Part shown: piece by piece, positions 13,301 to 24,500 of the stretch
How positions within the stretch are numbered: position 1 is the stretch's first letter
How the letters are laid out: the number at the start of each line of letters is the position of its first letter
Source: Megaleporinus macrocephalus
Lineage: Eukaryota; Chordata; Actinopteri; Characiformes; Anostomidae
Reading direction: 5' to 3'
NCBI GenBank assembly: GCA_021613375.1
Contig: CM038717.1
Coordinates: forward strand, 39,818,584 to 39,882,583
Length of the DNA stretch: 64,000 nt
The notes under the pieces: generated by a model
The model's input: only the letters and a program-made list of their open reading frames with translations
Databases searched by the model: none
Told to the model about the DNA's origin: nothing
Made by a program: the position numbers and the translations under genes

Positions 13301-14230
13301 TATATCCAAATATACACCATATATACGCCATAAATACCATATATACACCATATACACATCATATATCCATATATACGCCATATATACACCATATATCCAA
13401 ATATACACCATATATCCAAATATACACCATATATCCAAATATACACCATATATACGCCATATATCCAAATATACACCATATATACGCCATATATACCATA
13501 TATACACCATATATACACCATATATACACCATATATACACCATATACACACCATTTATCCATATATACGCCATATATCCAAATATACACCATATATACGC
13601 CATATATACCATATATACACCATATATACACCATATACACACACCATATATCCATATATACACCATATATACACCATATATACGCCATATATACACCATA
13701 TGCCACATAGGAATGCAGTTCAAAATATGATGCTGTGTTGGGAACTACACTAAAATAGTCCGATGTCTCTACAAATCAGTTCACATTCGTAAAGCGAGGG
13801 AGGATATTTCCAAGAACAGGGTCTGGTCAGCCTATTCTAGAGCTCCACTCCAGTGACCAGATCCATCACCCTAGTTTACACTCTCACCCCAAAGACAGGG
13901 TTGGGGTTAGGGTTAGTGAAGGGGTCTTGGTTTTGGAGGTGAGGGCGTGGTGTTTTCCTAGCCGTGCTCAGCGAACTCTGGATTCCTCTGTTTGAAGGAG
14001 CGGGACTGAAAACGACTGCGCTGATGAGTAACGTTTGAAACCTCCACAGGTTCAGATGCAGCAACAACGAAATCCTGGAGGGCAATGGCATGGGCTGGGG
14101 GAACTGGGGGTCCTGGAGTTCAACCTGTCCCGGGAAGGGCATCTGCGGCATCGAAACTAAGGTGGAGAGGCCTCAGGGACTGGGGGACGACACCGCCCTC
14201 AATGATGTCCGCTTCCAGTGCTGCAACTAA
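7313..14230 (+). CDS. vmo1: Vitelline membrane outer layer protein 1 homologue (secreted, beta-prism)
   Basis: Four coding exons: 7313-7528, 9409-9536, 10135-10248 and 14050-14230. All junctions are GT-AG, phases 0/2/2, total 639 nt, 212 aa plus TAA. Residues 1-22 form a signal peptide with a leucine-rich core. The mature part has three copies of the family repeat (WG.W, Cys, G...F.L.V, DDTA.N, C): W51-C93, W116-C156 and W169-C211, each with a DDTA motif (82-85, 145-148, 199-202). This is the threefold beta-prism layout of chicken VMO-I and human VMO1 (about 202 aa), secreted proteins of egg envelope and epithelial fluids; the biochemical activity is not settled. Introns 1 and 3 are filled by tandem arrays. 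The reading frame is intact, so this looks like a working gene. Confidence 0.95.
7556..7582. repeat. TA dinucleotide microsatellite in vmo1 intron 1
   Basis: An uninterrupted run of about 13 TA repeats begins about 28 bases after the exon 1 donor. Confidence 0.85.
7740..9340. repeat. AT-rich complex satellite in vmo1 intron 1
   Basis: Degenerate tandem array in which GAGATCTTAAGTCA recurs every 40-85 bases, separated by alternating spacers (ATTTAGAGATAGTGATTAAT and TTCTGACATAGTAAGTCATT). Palindromic AGATCT and CTTAAG sites overlap in nearly every unit. It fills most of the 1880-base intron 1 and stops about 70 bases before exon 2. Confidence 0.9.
9537..10134. other. vmo1 intron 2
   Basis: 598-base GT-AG intron of unique AT-rich sequence. 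No repeat array or other element was recognised, unlike the neighbouring introns. Confidence 0.7.
10335..10460 (+). repeat. Dispersed repeat fragment in vmo1 intron 3
   Basis: Contains TCAGGAGAGGCCAAAAACC, a duplicated TTTCAATGTAA and GGAGCATTTCTATTGGTCC. Related copies lie at 1-80, 3640-3720, 26640-26690, 31610-31670, 37690-37790, 46362-46480 and 60085-60240, on both strands. The family was not identified. Confidence 0.65.
10681..12529. repeat. 20-bp satellite array in vmo1 intron 3, about 92 copies
   Basis: Same CCACCATACTAACCACTACA unit and orientation as the array at 481-2997. It has more CACCGTAC variants and fewer register-shifting indels. Present in the largest vmo1 intron (10249-14049). 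Confidence 0.97.
12734..13701. repeat. AT-rich CACCATATATACGC minisatellite in vmo1 intron 3
   Basis: Short units of CATATATACACC, CATATATACGC and CATATATCCAAA are arranged in a loose higher order. The minus strand stays open in several frames and would read as endless [13 protein letters not shown] peptides. That is a product of composition, not a gene. Confidence 0.95.
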
Positions 14231-14490
14231 GGTACGACTCGCTGCAGCTTGGGCTGCGTTTCAACATGCGACAGCACGTCCAGCGTGTGGTCATGTCACA
14301 GGAAGCGTTTAGAAATGCTGCAAGTTCTGGTGGGCGGAGCTTTAAACCAAACAAAAACATGGTGCAACATCTTCACTGCTGTTCGAGTCAGCTTCCTAGT
14401 TTCAGTGTTAGAGCTCCATCCACATCTGATCCAGAGCAATGCTTCCCAAATATCAATAATTAATAATAACCAATAATAATATACTGTAAA

Positions 14491-15405
14491 TACACCATTC
14501 AGCCATAACATTCCACTCACTGACCACAGTATCAGCTCCACTGACCATACAGGACCTCCACTTACTGACCACAGTGTCACTGCAGTGCTGAGAATGATCC
14601 ACCTCCCTAACACTATCTGCTCTGTGGTGGTCCTGTGGGGGTCCTGATCATTAAAGAACAGAGTAATAAAGTATACAGAGAATCAGATGAACTACAGTCT
14701 GTAAGTGGAGCTCCTGTATGGTCAGTGGAGCTGATACAGTGGACAGTGAGTGTAGGTCCTGTATGGTCAGTGGAGCTGATACAGTGGACAGTAAGTGGAG
14801 GCTCCTGTATGGTCAGTGGAGCTGATACAGTGGACAGTGAGTGGAGGTCCTGTATGGTCAGTGGAGCTGATACAGTGGACAGTGAGTGGAGGTCCTGTAT
14901 GGTCAGTGGAGCTGATACAGTGGACAGTGAGTGGAGGTCCTGTATGGTCAGTGGAGCTGATACAGTGGACAGTGAGTGTAGGTCCTGTATGGTCAGTGGA
15001 GCTGATACAGTGGACAGTGAGTGGAGGTCCTGTATGGTCAGTGGAGCTGATACAGTGGACAGTGAGTGGAGGTCCTGTATGGTCAGTGGAGCTGATACAG
15101 TGGACAGTGAGTGGAGCTCCTGTATGGTCAGTGGAGCTGATACAGTGGACAGTGAGTGGAGGTCCTGTATGGTCAGTGGAGCTGATACAGTGGTCAGTGA
15201 GTGGAGGTCCTTTATGGTCAGTGGAGCTGATACAGTGGACAGTGAGTGTAGGTCCTGTATGGTCAGTGGAGCTGATACAGTGGTCAGTGAGTGGAGGTCC
15301 TGTATGGTCAGTGGAGCTGATACAGTGGACAGTGAGTGGAGGTCCTGTATGGTCAGTGGGTGGAGATCGAAGTAGGTGGTGTTAATGTTATGGCTGACTG
15401 GTGTA
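14491..15405. mobile_element. MITE with terminal inverted repeats and an internal 45-bp array
   Basis: The left end reads TACACCATTCAGCCATAACA and the inverted right end TACACCAGTCAGCCATAACA, one mismatch in 20. Next to the left end is the inward sequence also found in the elements at 40640-40925 and 55690-56235 (CTGCAGTGCTGAGAATGA, then the TGATCATTAAAGAACAGAG part). There is no transposase. About 665 bases inside are an expanded tandem array (14698-15362). Confidence 0.8.
14698..15362. repeat. 45-bp minisatellite inside the MITE, about 15 copies
   Basis: The unit contains GTGGAGGTCCTGTATGGTCA and GTGGAGCTGATACAGTGGAC. Because 45 is a multiple of three, frames on both strands stay open and give repetitive ORFs; these are not genes. 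Single-copy or low-copy versions of the unit occur in the related element at 55940-56110. Confidence 0.95.
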
Positions 15406-15531
15406 GCTAACATCATGCTCCATATAGAAGCTCTAGTTCTAAACTAAAGAAGGACAGATACCAGACGTCTCCTAGAGGTGGACTATCCTGTTGATTAAAA
15501 ATGCATCCTGTTTGTTTTCTTTGTATTGTAG

Positions 15532-15770
15532 GATGAGCCGCTGAAGAGATGCAGCTTCATATACATCACCAACACTTTCACCTGCAACGCTCCACCTGTC
15601 TTAGTAAACCAGACTCCTGAAGATATTAGAAATTTATCATCTATATAAAAGGCTGTAGGGACACTCACTCACTGCTTCTCCTTCTTCTGCAATTCTTCTC
15701 TTCTACTTGTTTTCAGACTATTTGTTGTTACTGCTGACTCAAAATAAAGCCTTGCATTCCAAATGCCTGT
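15532..15770 (+). other. vmo1: vmo1 3' UTR exon
   Basis: Follows a good acceptor and has no continuing reading frame from exon 4, because the stop lies before the intron. It ends about 15-25 bases after the polyadenylation signal. Boundaries are inferred. Confidence 0.55.
15743..15748 (+). terminator. vmo1: Polyadenylation signal of vmo1
   Basis: AATAAA, followed by a TGTTGTTTTTCTGTTGG stretch (a GU/U-rich element) at about 15767-15785. It is placed where the vmo1 transcript would be expected to end. Confidence 0.7.
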
Positions 15771-15987
15771 TGTTTTTCTGTTGGACCTGCTGGTCTTTCA
15801 AATGCCGGATAAACTCAGCTTAGCGTAACCGATAATCTCAATAACCAGCGAGCGGAGTTCAGTTCAGGCAACAACTGAACTCCAGTAACGCATTTCAAGG
15901 GCAGATCTGAGAGTACAACCTCCATCACTACGCCTCCTTCCAAGCTTCATGCCTGTTCACTTGGCTGGTCAGTTAGCAAGACACAAC

Positions 15988-18900
15988 TATAAGTATGTGG
16001 ACGTATACGATCTTGTTAGACGTCCGGTTCTAAACCCGTGGGCATTAATATGGAGCTCTCTTCTGAGAGCATATGTTCTGAGAGAACTGGGACTGAAGTT
16101 CTGGCTCACAGTTCATCCCAAATCTCTTTAGTTGGGTTAAGTCAGGACCCAGTGCAGACCACTAGATCTCCTCCACAACAAACCCCTCAGATCAGGTCTT
16201 TATGGAGCTGAGACGGGGATACAGTTAGGCTGGAACAGGAAAGAGTTCTTCCCCAAACTACTGCTGCAAAGTTGGAGGCATAAAATCAAGAAAGCATTAA
16301 ATAAATAAACCCCCTCACTGGAACTAATAAGCCTAAACCCTCCTAGACCACCATTATCCCCCCTCCACCAAACTTTATTGTTAGCACTATATGATTGGGA
16401 AGGTGGGGTCTCCTTGATTCATTCACTAAATCCAGATTCATCCATTAGACTGACTCCAGAGTCCAGTGATAAAGCTTTACACCCTCCAGAGTCCAGTAAA
16501 AGAGTTTTACACCACTCCAGAGTCCAGTAAAAGAGTTTTACACCACTCCAGAGTCCAATAAAAGAGTTTTACACCACTCCAGAGTACAGTAAAAGAGTTT
16601 TATACCACTCCAGAGTCCAGTAAAAGAGTTTTACACCACTCCAGAGTCCAGTAAAAGTTTTACACCACTCCAGAGTCCAGTAAAAGAGTTTTATACCACT
16701 CCAGAGTCCAGTAAAAGAGTTTTACACCACTCCAGAGTCCAATAAAAGAGTTTTATACCACTCCAGAGTCCAGTAAAAGAGTTTTATACCACTCCAGAGT
16801 CCAGTAAAAGAGTTTTACACCACTCCAGAGTCCAGTAAAAGAGTTTTACACCACTCCAGAGTCCAGTAAAAGTTTTACACCACTCCAGAGTACAGTAAAA
16901 GAGTTTTACACCACTCCAGAGTACAGTAAAAGAGTTTTATACCACTCCAGAGTCCAGTAAAAGAGTTTTACACCACTCCAGAGTCCAGTAAGAGTTTTAC
17001 ACCACTCCAGAGTCCAATAAAAGTTTTACACCACTCCAGAGTACAGTAAAAGAGTTTTACACCACTCCAGAGTCCAGTAAAAGAGTTTTACACCACTCCA
17101 GAGTCCAGTAAAAGAGTTTTACACCACTCCAGAGTCCAATAAAAGTTTTACACCACTCCAGAGTACAGTAAAAGAGTTTTACACCACTCCAGAGTCCAGT
17201 AAAAGAGTTTTAACACCACTCCAGAGTCCAGTAAAAGAGTTTTACACCACTCCAGAGTCCAGTAAAAGAGTTTTATACCACTCCAGAGTCCAGTAAAAGA
17301 GTTTTATTACCACTCCAGAGTCCAGTAAAAGAGTTTTATACCACTCCAGAGTCCAGTAAAAGAGTTTTACACCACTCCAGAGTCCAGTAAAAGAGTTTTA
17401 CACCACTCCAGAGTCCAGTAAAAGAGTTTTACACCACTCCAGAGTCCAATAAAAGTTTTACACCACTCCAGAGTACAGTAAAAGAGTTTTACACCACTCC
17501 AGAGTCCAGTAAAAGAGTTTTACACCACTCCAGAGTCCAGTAAAAGAGTTTTATACCACTCCAGAGTCCAGTAAAAGAGTTTTATACCACTCCAGAGTCC
17601 AGTAAAAGAGTTTTACACCACTCCAGAGTCCAGTAAAAGAGTTTTACACCACTCCAGAGTCCAATAAAAGTTTTACACCACTCCAGAGTACAGTAAAAGA
17701 GTTTTACACCACTCCAGAGTCCAGTAAAAGAGTTTTACACCACTCCAGAGTCCAGTAAAAGAGTTTTACACCACTCCAGAGTCCAGTAAAAGAGTTTTAC
17801 ACCACTCCAGAGTCCAGTAAAAGAGTTTTACACCACTCCAGAGTCCAGTAAAAGAGTTTTACACCACTCCAGAGTCCAATAAAAGAGTTTTACACCACTC
17901 CAGAGTCCAGTAAAAGAGTTTTACACCACTCCAGAGTCCAGTAAAAGAGTTTTACACCACTCCAGAGTCCAATAAAAGAGTTTTACACCACTCCAGAGTC
18001 CAATAAAAGAGTTTTATACCACTCCAGAGTCCAGTAAAAGAGTTTTACACCACTCCAGAGTCCAGTAAAAGAGTTTTACACCACTCCAGAGTCCAGTAAA
18101 AGAGTTTTACACCACTCCAGAGTCCAGTAAAAGAGTTTTACACCACTCCAGAGTACAGTAAAAGAGTTTTATACCACTCCAGAGTCCAATAAAAGAGTTT
18201 TACACCACTCCAGAGTCCAATAAAAGTTTTACACCACTCCAGAGTACAGTAAAAGAGTTTTACACCACTCCAGAGTCCAGTAAAAGAGTTTTACACCACT
18301 CCAGAGTACAGTAAAAGAGTTTTACACCACTCCAGAGTCCAGTAAAAGAGTTTTATACCACTCCAGAGTCCAGTAAAAGAGTTTTACACCACTCCAGAGT
18401 CCAGTAAAAGAGTTTTACACCACTCCAGAGTCCAGTAAAAGAGTTTTACACCACTCCAGAGTCCAGTGATGGAGCTTTACACCCTCCAAAGTGCAGTGGT
18501 GGAGCTTTACACCACTCCAGCTGATGGTTGGCAATGCACATAGTGATCTTAGGCTTGTATGCAACTGCTCAGCCATGGAGACATGAGTTCTCGTGCTGAT
18601 GTTGCTTGCATGGGCAGTTTTGGACTCAGCAGGAACGCAGCAGAGGATAGACCAATTTTATGAGTCTAAGCACTCAGCTGTCCCGCTCTGTGAACCTGCA
18701 TAGGCTTTATGGCTGAGCTGTGGTTGCTCCTGGATGCTTCCATTGCACAACAATAGCACTTACAGTTGTGGAGGGCAGCTTTAGCAGGAAAGAAATTTGT
18801 GAAATTTGTAATTTGTGGTGAAGGTGGCATCACATGACACACATCATATTTAGATTAACTAAGCCCCTCAGTGCGACCCATTCTACTGCCAGTGTTTTCT

Positions 18901-19012
18901 ATGGAGGCTGCATGACTATGTACTCGACTACATACACCTGTTAATAATGAGTGTGGCTGAAGCAGCTGAACTCAATAATTAAGAGAGAACTATCCACATA
19001 CTCATTTTGGTA
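15988..19012. mobile_element. Degenerate Tc1-type non-autonomous element split by a 31-bp array
   Basis: The left end has AAGTATGTGGAC and the right end TCCACATACTCATTTTGG, approximate inverted repeats typical of a very common fish element. The left body (16085-16300) has CAGTTCATCCCAAA and CCCAAACTACTGCTGCAAAGTTGGAGGCA. The right body (18520-18990) has CTCAGCCATGGA, CGACCCATTCTACTGCCA and CTGAACTCAATAATTA. An array of about 2 kb (16452-18520) lies between them. Confidence 0.7.
16452..18520. repeat. 31-bp minisatellite, about 66 copies
   Basis: The unit is ACTCCAGAGTCCAGTAAAAG followed by AGTTTTACACC. The outermost units read GTCCAGTGATAAAGCTTTAC and GTCCAGTGATGGAGCTTTAC, which is the ordinary internal sequence of the host transposon, so the array appears to have grown from it. 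Variants include 28-base units lacking AGA and ACAGT/TATACC substitutions. Confidence 0.95.
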
Positions 19013-19604
19013 CATCTTTGGTACGTACGGTACATCTTGAGTAATACACATAACCTCCAGCTTTTAAGATCAGAGTACTTGCTTTGAAGAAAGACAAAGA
19101 AAAGAACTCAAGTTTATTTTCACATTTTTAATACTTGGTTTGATTAGCATGTAATCTGTAATACTTGGACAGCAGGAGATTTCTGTACACCACTATGTTT
19201 TCTTCACCAGCGGTCAGATGTACTCGGTATGAATCTATGCTGGTACGTTCATCACTACATGTAACAGTTCTCCATATAAACTGGCGTCGTTCGGATTTAC
19301 AGCGAGACTGAAAGTTATGAAGATGCTCTTCATCCCCAGCTCGAACGCTTCTCACACTCAGACACACTGCACTGTAGAGTTGGGCGGTATGGCGGCGCGG
19401 TGCAGTATGGAATGTTGAGGATGTGTGAAATTCCTATTGAAGAGATGAGTGAACATCTACCCACTTATAGGAGCTCACTGACAGGAACCAGGGAGGAAAT
19501 CAGCAGCAGTAATAACCTTACACACAACAAAGAACCAGACGTTCCCTGCACTCGCCACAGAACACGTTCCAGATCTCGGAATTTTATTGGAAGTTTACTG
19601 GAAT

Positions 19605-20540
19605 TTGGCAAACGCTTTTATCCCGAGCAACTTACAGGTTCCATCTACAAGTAGGTGAAGGTCGTGTAGGGAGTCTTACCCAAGGACTCTTAATGGTTTG
19701 GTTCTAATCACCATGCTAAAGACCTCACTCTGACTGTGATTGGTTCTAATCACCATTCAGAGACCTCCCGTTGACTGTGATTGGTTCTAATTATCACTCT
19801 TAAGGCCTCACTTTGACTGTTATTGGTTCTTATCATCATTCTAAGGCCTCATCCTAAGTATGATTGGTTTTAATCACCACGATAAAGACCTCACCCGGAC
19901 TGTGGTTGGTTCCAATCACCAATCTAAAGACCTCACACCCTGACTGTGATTGGTTCTAATCACCATTTTAAAGATCTCACCCTGACTGTGGTCACGTCTA
20001 ATCACCATTCTTAACATCTCCCTCTGACTGTGGTTGGTTCCAATCACCATTTTATAGATCTCACTCTGATTGTAGTTGGTTCCAAACACCATGCTAAAGA
20101 CCTCCTGCTGAATGTGATTGGTTCTAATCACCACGCTAAAGACCTTACCCTGACCTTGACTGGTCTTAATCACCAATCTGAGACCTCACCCTGACTGTCA
20201 TTGGTTCTAATCACCATTCTAAAGACCTCACTCTGACTGTAGTTTGTTCTAATCACCATTCTAAAGACCTCACTCTGACTGTAGTTGGTTCCAATAACCA
20301 ATCTAAAGATCTCCCTCTAACTGTGATTGATTCTAATCACCATGCTAAATACCTCACCCTGACTGTGGTTGGTCCACTCACCAAACTGAGACTGCCCTGG
20401 ACACGTAAACAGGAAGGTGAAGGCAGTGTTGGGAGTTTCACCCTTGGACTCTTATTGGTATAGTGTAAGCTGGTTACCCAGGTGGGGAATCGAGCCTACA
20501 ACCTAGAGGGCAGCAGTGCAACCCACTACACTCTACCAAT
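19605..20540 (+). repeat. SINE-like dispersed repeat interrupted by a 42-bp array
   Basis: The left part (19605-19690) contains TTTATCCCGAGCAACTTACA and GGTGAAGGTCGTGTAGGGAG. The right part (20405-20540) contains GGTGAAGGCAGTGTTGGGAG, GGTTACCCAGGTGGGGAATCGAGCC and CAACCCACTACACTCTACC. This is the layout of a widespread fish repeat. Bases 19690-20390 between them are tandem copies of about 42 bases with GTGATTGGTTCTAATCACCA. Confidence 0.65.
19690..20390. repeat. About 42-bp minisatellite with ATTGGT boxes
   Basis: Diverged tandem units (GACTGTGATTGGTTCTAATC, then ACCATTCTAAAGACCTCACC). The unit is clearly related to the array in wdr91 intron 14 (21740-22480). Confidence 0.9.
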
Positions 20541-21238
20541 TTCAACTGGAAACTCAGAATCCAAAACTGGTGCAGTGCTCAACAAAGCTGTAGTGCTATA
20601 CTGTTAATTAGCGTAACTGTATTTAGTTTAATTAGTCATAGTTCCAGCTGTGGACATTCCTAGCTACAGTACAACAATCTACATCATGCTAACGGCTAAT
20701 TTGGCTACTGAGCAAACCACCAGTGTTCCGAGTGAGCAAGCAAGATTTTCTCAGCAGCATCCGTTTGGATTTCCTACATGTTTTACTGGATCGTGATTAA
20801 CTGGGGCGTGACATCATTCCCAGCTCCAGCATCCACCTACATGGAACTTCAAAACAGGTCCCTCGACTTCACGCTAGCCTCTAACCATGTTCAGCTATCC
20901 GCTACGCCATTGAGTATCAGCTAGCTACAACTGAGCCTGTGCTATGGTGGAGAATGTTTAGCCTAAACTCACTAAAGTAAATGAGCTGGCTAAGCTAACG
21001 CTAGAGAACAGGTTTCCTTCCCTTCAGTTTGTGTCAGTGCTTTAGTTCAGTTGGTCAGAATCAAACATGTTTTGTGGTGCCAGGCCAGTTAGCATGCTAG
21101 CAAAGCTAATGCTAACAAGCTGCTCTCTTTTTTTTAACACAAATACGAACACAGACCGTGTACTGCAGTGAAATGTTAGTGAGGTATGAAAAATAAGAGA
21201 CCGCCCAAGTCTAAAGTACAGTACTGTGCAAGACTCCA
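20541..21238. other. Intergenic DNA between vmo1 and wdr91
   Basis: No exon was recognised. The DNA has several GCTAGC/GCTAAC-rich patches also seen near 36940-37020 and 49860-50130, suggesting a shared old repeat. Confidence 0.4.
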
Positions 21239-21244
21239 TTTATT
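21239..21244 (-). terminator. wdr91: Candidate polyadenylation signal of wdr91
   Basis: TTTATT on the plus strand (AATAAA on the minus strand), about 280 bases after the wdr91 stop codon. An alternative ATTAAA lies at 21347-21352. Confidence 0.4.
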
Positions 21245-21519
21245 TTATTTCCAGCCAATGAGAGGAGAGTATTGGTGGTGGATCAGCTCCTACGGGTGGT
21301 TGTGAGGAGTCTCATTTTCTTTTCACCTCCTGTTTTTTACTTTCTGTTTAATTAGTATCAGCTGGATATGAAATAGATGGAGGTGTCAGAAGTGACTGGA
21401 TAGAAGATCATAAATAAGATAAAGAGTTTACAGTTTCTGTTGTTGTTCACCGCTACAGCGCCTGCTCCTGACTGGCTCTCGGATCAGAGGCTGACAGAGA
21501 GCTGGTCTGGGATCAGGGC

Positions 21520-24500
21520 TTAGGGCTTCTGTGCCAGAAGCGTGCTGAGCTTGATCTTTCCGTCCATGGAGGCTGTGAGACACGTTCCACAGTCTACGGC
21601 GGAACACCAGTCCACCGTTACCACCGGAGCCTTGTGACCTCCTAGAGACAGCACGCTCTCCAGGCCCGTCTCGCCCTTACTCAGCTACACACAAACAAGA
21701 GCAGCGTTAAAACACTAGAACACCTGGGCACCTGTCCGGACGTGTGTTCTAATCAGTGTGTCACCTGTTCTGACACCTCCTTCTACTGTGACTGGTCCTA
21801 ATCACCATTCTGATACCTCCCCCTGACTGAGATTGGTCCTAATCACTATTCTGACACCTCCTTCTACAGAGACTGGTCCTAATCACCATTCTGACACCTC
21901 CTTCTACAGAGACTGGTCCTAATCACCATTCTGACACCTCCTTCTACAGAGACTGGTCCTAATCACCATTCTGAGACCTCCCCTTACTGTGATTGGTCCT
22001 AATCACTATTCTGAGACCTCCCCTGACTGAGACTGGTCCTAATCACCATTCTGACACCTCCCCCTGACTGAGACTGGTCCTAATCACCATTCTGATACCT
22101 CCCCCTGACTGAGACTGGTCCTAATCACCGTTCTGAGACCTCCCCTGACTGAGACTGGTCCTAATCACCATTCTGATACCTCCCCTGACAGAGACTGGTC
22201 CTAATCACCATTCTGACACCTCCTTCTACAGAGACTGGTCCTAATCACCATTCTGAGACCTCCCCTTACTGTGATTGGTCCTAATCACTATTCTGAGACC
22301 TCCCCTGACTGAGATTGGTTCTAATCACCATTCTGACACCTCCCCTTACTGTGATTGGTCCTAATCACCGTTCTGAGACCTCCCCCTGACTGTGATTCCA
22401 ATAACCATTCTGAGACAAGTTGTTGTGTTGTTTGTTCTCGTCCCCCTGTCTGTGATTGGTTCTAATCTCAGTGTAGTCTGATTCTGTTGAGTTTCTTAGT
22501 CCAGCGCGCTGTCAGGTGTGCTTACCTGATAGATGAGTCCTCCGGTACTGGAGCAGGTGAGTACGTGCTGCCCTTCTGAGTCGAAAGCGAAGAGTCGCCC
22601 ACGCGGCACCTGAACCTGCTTATAGCCACTGTAGCCCGACAGCACAAACGGCCCCACGGCATCCTGGGACAGCGAGTATTCCGACTGCTTCACACCAGAG
22701 CGGTGGATGTTCCACTGAATGAACTGGAAAAGGGAAAAATGGTGAATATGGTAGGAAGTAAGACAGAGAGATGGAGAGAAACAGATGGACAGACAGATGA
22801 TGAAGGGTTCTCTAATATGTCTGTAGATTCTGAGTCACCACAAACTGATGACTACGCCCACTCTCTCCATCTCTCTCTCTCCGTTCCTCACCTTCCCGTC
22901 CTCTCCGATGCTGAAGACCGTGTTTTCATCGTAGCTGAACTCAACACTGTACACCTCGCCATCATGCGCCTTCCAGCTCATCACACTCTCATACCGCTGC
23001 ATATCTGCACAGGGAACCAGACGCCTCCACTTTATTACCATCACCTGAGAGATACCTGAGAATTCCAGAGTAGCCAGCAAAGCTCAGGTGTTACCGAACA
23101 GGCGGATTCGTCCGTCGGCAGCTCCCGTCACCAGCAGGTTCCCGTTGTGGTTGAAGGCGGCACAGTTTACAGCCACTGGACCGGGTTCCAGAGCGAACTG
23201 CAGCTACACAACACATCACATCACTTCCTCAGCATCTGACCAAACGGCCTGCAGGTCAACAAGTCATCTTCTAGACCAGCGGTCTCCAACCCTTATCCTC
23301 TAGAGCTACTTCCCTGCAGAGTTTAGTTATAACCTGTATCCGGGAAGCTGCCCCATCCCTTAATAAACTCTAAAACATCTGATTCAGCCAATCAGGGGCT
23401 TGGGAAGAGGGTGAATAGCCGGAGCAGACTGTGGTTGGAACTTGGGTCCACAGGAAGGTATCTGCAGAGCTAGAAGTTACCTACTGTGTCTGTTTTCTGG
23501 AATGATATTGTGAGGGGGGAAATAACCCAATCCGATTGGACGGTAACAGTATGGCCGGATTTGCCATTTGCTGAGAGACACGACGGTACCTGCTGTTTGA
23601 CGGTCTTGGTGTCCCAGAGCAACAGTTGCCCAGAAACAGGGAGAGATGTGCGAGGCACCGTCTCCGTTATGCTCCCCGGGCGGGACATGTTAGCCGCTGC
23701 CGAACACACGAAGGACGTCCCGCTGGGACTGCAGGCCAAAGACAAGATCCTGCAAAACACACACTCACGCTCAAACCTTCATCAGACCGGCGGGGTCTTC
23801 ACTCGGGGGCGGGGTCTTCACGACTCGGGCTCCCAGTGGCTGCCTTAGAGTTTTTAAATAACTTTCAAAGGTAAGGAGGGGGAGGGGTCACCCAGAGAGG
23901 CGGAGTCTTTCAGAGGAGGGGGTGGGGTCACTTAGAGAGGAGGAGTCTTTCAGTAGTAAAGAGGGGGAGAGTTCACCCAGAGAGGCGGAGTCTGTCAGAA
24001 GTAAAGAGAGGGAGGGGTCACTTAGAGAGGAGGAGTCTTTCAGTAGTAAAAAGGGGGTGGGGTCACTTAGAGAGGAGGAGTCTTTCAGTAGTAAAGAGGG
24101 GGTGGGGTCACTTAGAGAGGAGGAGTCTTTCAGTAGTAAAAAGGGGGTGGGGTCACTTAGAGAGGCGGAGTCTTTCAGTAGTAAAGAGGGGGAGGGGTCA
24201 CCCAGAGAGGAGGAGTCTTTCAGAAGTAAAGAGGGGGTGGGGTCACTTAGAGAGGCGGAGTCTATGAGAAGTAAAGAGAGGGAGGCGTCACCCAGAGAGG
24301 CGGAGTCTATGAGAAGTAAAGAGAGGGAGGCGTCACCCAGAGAGGAGGAGTCTATGAGAAGTAAAGAGGGGGTGGGGTCACCCAGAGAGGAGGAGTCTAT
24401 GAGAAGTAAAGAGGGGGTGGGGTCACCCAGAGAGGCGGGGTCTATTCAGAAGTAAAGAATAATATCATTAAAAGATTCAGAGAATCTCTATGCAAGAACT

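Larger units (their letters stand above)
14232..15531 (+). other. vmo1: vmo1 3' UTR intron (intron 4)
   Basis: The TAA at 14228-14230 is followed by G and then GTACG, a donor at 14232. The matching acceptor is TTTGTATTGTAG at 15520-15531. The exon junction falls one base after the stop codon, too close to trigger exon-junction-dependent decay. The intron carries the transposon at 14491-15405. Splicing is inferred from the signals and from the polyadenylation site in the next exon. Confidence 0.6.

Noticed and set aside
12631..13723. Several minus-strand ORFs of MVYIWCIYG repeats
   Set aside because: Translation of the CATATATACACC array in vmo1 intron 3, antisense to the gene; several frames overlap.
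13899..13917. GGTTAGGGTTAG telomere-like sequence
   Set aside because: Only about two units inside vmo1 intron 3, too short to indicate a telomere.
14613..15416. Repetitive ORFs of 196-267 codons on both strands
   Set aside because: The 45-bp unit is a multiple of three with no stops, and it lies within a MITE in a UTR intron.
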